From the NCBI GenBank assembly GCA_017623295.1, contig JAGAPK010000033.1:1-64000 (forward strand): a DNA stretch of 64,000 nucleotides, written 5' to 3'. Positions 61,287-64,000 of this stretch are shown here, in pieces. Every line of letters begins with the position of its first letter. Position 1 is the first letter of the stretch. The position numbers and the translations under genes were made by a program. Source of the DNA: Lachnospiraceae bacterium (GTDB lineage Bacteria; Bacillota; Clostridia; Lachnospirales; Lachnospiraceae). The notes under the pieces were generated by a model. That model was not told the origin of the DNA and ran no database searches. It saw nothing but the letters and a program-made list of their open reading frames with translations.

Positions 61287-62768
61287 ATGTTATTTAACTC
61301 TATTGATTTTGTTGTTTTTTTCCCAATTGTTTTAATCATTTATTATTGTATACCAATTAAATACAAACATCTTTGGCTTTTATTATCCAGTTATTATTTC
61401 TATATGAATTGGAATCCTGCATATGGGTTGTTGCTCTTCTTTTGTACATTTCTTACTTACGCAGGTGGATTATTTATTGAAAAGATCAGGAAACAGGAGA
61501 ACAAAGATAAAAGTGCAAGTCAGGCGAAAATTTGTCTGGCTTTATGCTTATGTCTGAATCTTGGTATTTTATGCTATTTTAAATATTCAAGATTTTTGGG
61601 AGGGTATTTCAGCAAACTTATTTCCGTGTTGCATGTGCCGGTAGAGATTAACATGACTTGGACAGAATCAATTATCTTACCGGTTGGAATATCTTTTTAT
61701 ATATTGCAATCTTTGGGATATTTAATTGATGTTTATCGGAAGGAAATATATGCAGAAAAGAACTTTTTCCGTTACGCACTGTTTGTTTCGTTTTTTCCGC
61801 AACTTGTTGCGGGACCAATCGAGCGTTCTAAGAATTTGTTAGTGCAACTGGCACAGCCACAGAAATTATCGTGGGACAATTGTAAAAAGGGTTTGTTTAT
61901 CATGTCATGGGGCTTCTTTTTGAAGCTGGTTATTGCAGATAGGGCGGCAATTTTTGTAGACATGGTATATGAGAATTGCGACAGATACACGGGATTGTAT
62001 ATTGTGATTGCAACAGTGTTATTTGCTTTTCAGATATATTGTGATTTTTATGGTTATTCGATTATTGCAAAAGGGGTATCGCTTTTCTTCGGTATCCGAT
62101 TGATGGATAATTTTGATGCACCGTATTTTTCCAAAAGTGTTGCTGAATTCTGGCGAAGATGGCATATTTCTCTGTCGGGATGGTTTCGGGATTATTTGTA
62201 TATACCATTGGGAGGAAACAGAAAAGGCTTTGTAAGAAAACAGATAAATAAGATGATTGTTTTTGCAGTAAGTGGTTTGTGGCATGGCGCATCTATTGCA
62301 TTTATTGTGTGGGGTGCATTAAACGGTTTTTATCAGGTGGTTGCGGATATTGTGCATAGAAACAGGAAAGCAAACCAGAGTGCAGGGAAAATACTGACAG
62401 TTTGCAAATGTCTTGGCACATTTTTACTGATTTGTTTTGCATGGCTATTTTTCAGAGCCGGAGATATGTCGGATGCTTTGGTATTGCTTCGGAATATGTG
62501 CTGTTTTAATTGGGAAATTCTAGTGAATGGCGAACTATTTACCTTAGGAATATCAAAAGAATTTTTCACAGTACTAATCATTTCAATAGGTATATTGGGA
62601 TGTGTAGATTATCTGAAATATCAGAAAAAAGATGTTGTGGATATTTTGGTACAGAAAAAATGGTGGGTTCAGGGAATTGTTATTGTGATGCTGGTGTATG
62701 CAATTCTTGTTTTTGGATGCTATGGAGTGGAGTATGACACAAATCAATTTATTTATTTCCAGTTTTAA
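61287..62768 (+). CDS. MBOAT-family O-acyltransferase 3
   Basis: Polytopic protein of 493 residues: GISFYILQSLGYLIDVYRKE, FFPQLVAGPIERSKNLLVQL, EFWRRWHISLSGWFRDYLYI and LWHGASIAFIVWGALNGFYQ. The second His seen in copies 1 and 2 (WGGMHG, GLLHW) is Asn here, while the WHG His is kept; this variant occurs in other MBOATs too. ATG 61287 after AGTGAGG is chosen; the frame extends upstream to 61227 inside the GT2 gene. It overlaps the next gene by 35 bases. Confidence 0.92.
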   Translation: MLFNSIDFVVFFPIVLIIYYCIPIKYKHLWLLLSSYYFYMNWNPAYGLLLFFCTFLTYAGGLFIEKIRKQENKDKSASQAKICLALCLCLNLGILCYFKYSRFLGGYFSKLISVLHVPVEINMTWTESIILPVGISFYILQSLGYLIDVYRKEIYAEKNFFRYALFVSFFPQLVAGPIERSKNLLVQLAQPQKLSWDNCKKGLFIMSWGFFLKLVIADRAAIFVDMVYENCDRYTGLYIVIATVLFAFQIYCDFYGYSIIAKGVSLFFGIRLMDNFDAPYFSKSVAEFWRRWHISLSGWFRDYLYIPLGGNRKGFVRKQINKMIVFAVSGLWHGASIAFIVWGALNGFYQVVADIVHRNRKANQSAGKILTVCKCLGTFLLICFAWLFFRAGDMSDALVLLRNMCCFNWEILVNGELFTLGISKEFFTVLIISIGILGCVDYLKYQKKDVVDILVQKKWWVQGIVIVMLVYAILVFGCYGVEYDTNQFIYFQF

Positions 62769-64000
62769 AAAATATTATAAGCGAATTGGAAAAATCTTAT
62801 TTGTTATGCTGCTGTGTTTGAGTATGAAAAACATATTGGATTATATGTATGTTAATTATGATGATTCACAGTGGGTTCGTATTATATGGCGTGCTTTTTA
62901 CAATGAAGAAGAAATCGATAATTTGTATCTTGGCTCTTCACATGTATATTGTGATTTGAACCCATATTTGCTGGATGAATTGAATGGAGAAAATAATTTC
63001 AGTCTTTCGACATCAGCACAGCGGTTAAATGGTTCCTATTATTTACTAAAAGAAGCTGACAAAGAGAAAGAGTTGTCACATGTGTATTTGGAATTAAATT
63101 ACGGATTAGCAACCGGTAAAGATGGCGAATTTAAAGACCCGGATAATTTAACGGCAAATTGGTGGAATGTTGATTACATGCGATTTTCACCGAATAAATT
63201 GGAATATATGTTTACTATGTGCGATAAGGAAAATTATCCGGAAACGTTACTTCCTTTTTTACGATATAAGACACGAATATTTGACCTGAATTATATCAAG
63301 GAACAAGTAGAAGGGAAGCAGAAGGAAAATTATAAAAATTATGAGTTCCGAAGTGAAAATGAACAAGGACAGATCATAGAGTTTTACGAGAAAGGCTATT
63401 GGAAGGTTACAAGAGAATTAAGTCCGTACGGATTACTGATGGAGCAGAAGGATGGCCTGCAGGAGAATCCATTAACACAGGATGCGGAAACATGTTTGAG
63501 AAAAATAATTGAGTACTGTCAAGAAGAACAAATAGAGATAACATTGTTTAGTACTCCTGTCTATGAACTGGATTTGATAGCAACGGGAAATTATGACGCG
63601 TATGTTAGTCAAATCAATGAAATTGCTGAAGAATACCAAATAGAGTATTACGATTTTAATCTTTGTAAAGAAGAAAAATTACCGCTTCAAAGCGTTGATA
63701 ATTTCTGGGATACGATTCATTTAAACAGCAAAGGCGCAGATACATTTACCCGCGTGTTCTGGGATGTAGTAGAAAATAATCAAAAAGATTATTTCTATGA
63801 TTCTTTTGAAGAAAAATTAAACAATGCAGAAGAAAGAGTTTATGGATTTACTTATTCCAAAGGAACAGAAAACAGAGAGTTTAAGATTGCATCGAATCGG
63901 GAAGAAAACCTGGAGTATAGAGTGGTAAATGTTTCAGAAGACGGAGAAGCATTAATCCAAGATTATTCTACGAATAAAGAGTTTTCTATCCCATATGATA
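62734..64000 (+). CDS. SGNH-like membrane-anchored protein, MBOAT partner 2 (runs off window)
   Basis: Frame open from ATG 62734 (GGAG just upstream at 62729-62732) to the window end, at least 422 residues. A membrane anchor (ILFVMLLCLSMKN) is followed by NLYLGSSHVYCDLNP with the nucleophile Ser, and by DTIHLNSKGADTF with the Asp-x-x-His pair. This is the same pattern as the gene at 56198, but with a longer insertion between motifs and an additional C-terminal domain that is cut off. It overlaps the third MBOAT gene by 35 bases, so the two are translationally coupled. Probable transfer step of O-acylation. Confidence 0.8.
   Translation, partial: MTQINLFISSFKKYYKRIGKILFVMLLCLSMKNILDYMYVNYDDSQWVRIIWRAFYNEEEIDNLYLGSSHVYCDLNPYLLDELNGENNFSLSTSAQRLNGSYYLLKEADKEKELSHVYLELNYGLATGKDGEFKDPDNLTANWWNVDYMRFSPNKLEYMFTMCDKENYPETLLPFLRYKTRIFDLNYIKEQVEGKQKENYKNYEFRSENEQGQIIEFYEKGYWKVTRELSPYGLLMEQKDGLQENPLTQDAETCLRKIIEYCQEEQIEITLFSTPVYELDLIATGNYDAYVSQINEIAEEYQIEYYDFNLCKEEKLPLQSVDNFWDTIHLNSKGADTFTRVFWDVVENNQKDYFYDSFEEKLNNAEERVYGFTYSKGTENREFKIASNREENLEYRVVNVSEDGEALIQDYSTNKEFSIPYD

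Noticed and set aside
62062-62292. Minus-strand frames over the third MBOAT gene
   Set aside because: Opposite conserved MBOAT motifs, without start signals.

Overview
The window looks like part of a very large surface-glycan locus from an AT-rich, low-GC Gram-positive anaerobe of the Clostridia, most likely Lachnospiraceae. This rests on codon use, strong GGAGG-type ribosome sites, a CotH/VTC/DUF4956 gene set, very long secreted proteins with Ig-like and BspA-type repeats, an Rpn-type remnant and an agr-type peptide system. No rRNA, tRNA, CRISPR array or intact insertion sequence was seen. Species assignment is inference.

Layout. (1) 286-9778: a sugar-acid or branched-sugar block on the + strand: a NeuB-family PEP-condensing enzyme without SAF domain, a KdsC-type phosphatase fused to a GmhA-type isomerase, an SDR, a TIM-barrel isomerase, a Gfo/Idh oxidoreductase, a YerE-like ThDP enzyme, a pyruvyl-transferase-family protein, an extended SDR and a GT2. 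(2) 9880-10635: a broken HD-domain gene, probably a recombination scar. (3) 10704-16108: a Wzx-like flippase and a CDP-3,6-dideoxyhexose set (rfbF, rfbH, rfbG) with a divergent second RfbF-like gene, closed by a terminator. (4) 16244-26041: two giant secreted proteins, one with a glucosaminidase domain and one with BspA-type leucine-rich repeats. (5) 26106-29671: a VTC-domain/DUF4956 pair, a nonsense-interrupted GT2 and a GT-C-like membrane protein. (6) 29700-37822: a regulatory island with an XRE regulator, two LytTR response regulators, two GHKL kinases, a GT2, agrB and a 42-codon agrD too short for usual gene calling. The island is bracketed by two copies of a promoter plus twin-hairpin leader. 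(7) 37868-51803: large membrane proteins, glycosyltransferases, a second VTC/DUF4956 pair with two CotH-type proteins, and a GT8. (8) 51902-56215: UDP-glucose dehydrogenase, UDP-glucuronate 4-epimerase, a GtrB-like GT2 and a YdjC/ChbG-type deacetylase. (9) 56198-64000: three MBOAT O-acyltransferases with two SGNH-like partners and one more GT2.

Taken together the genes would make unusual activated sugars (CDP-dideoxy or branched sugar, UDP-GlcA/GalA, and possibly a ulosonic acid), assemble and flip glycan units, and decorate the product by pyruvylation, deacetylation and O-acylation. The same locus carries two polyphosphate-polymerase-like modules, an atypical secreted-kinase pair and a peptide quorum-sensing cassette. 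No initiating phosphoglycosyl transferase, Wzy/Wzz, CMP-sugar synthetase or RfbH-partner reductase was recognised inside the window.
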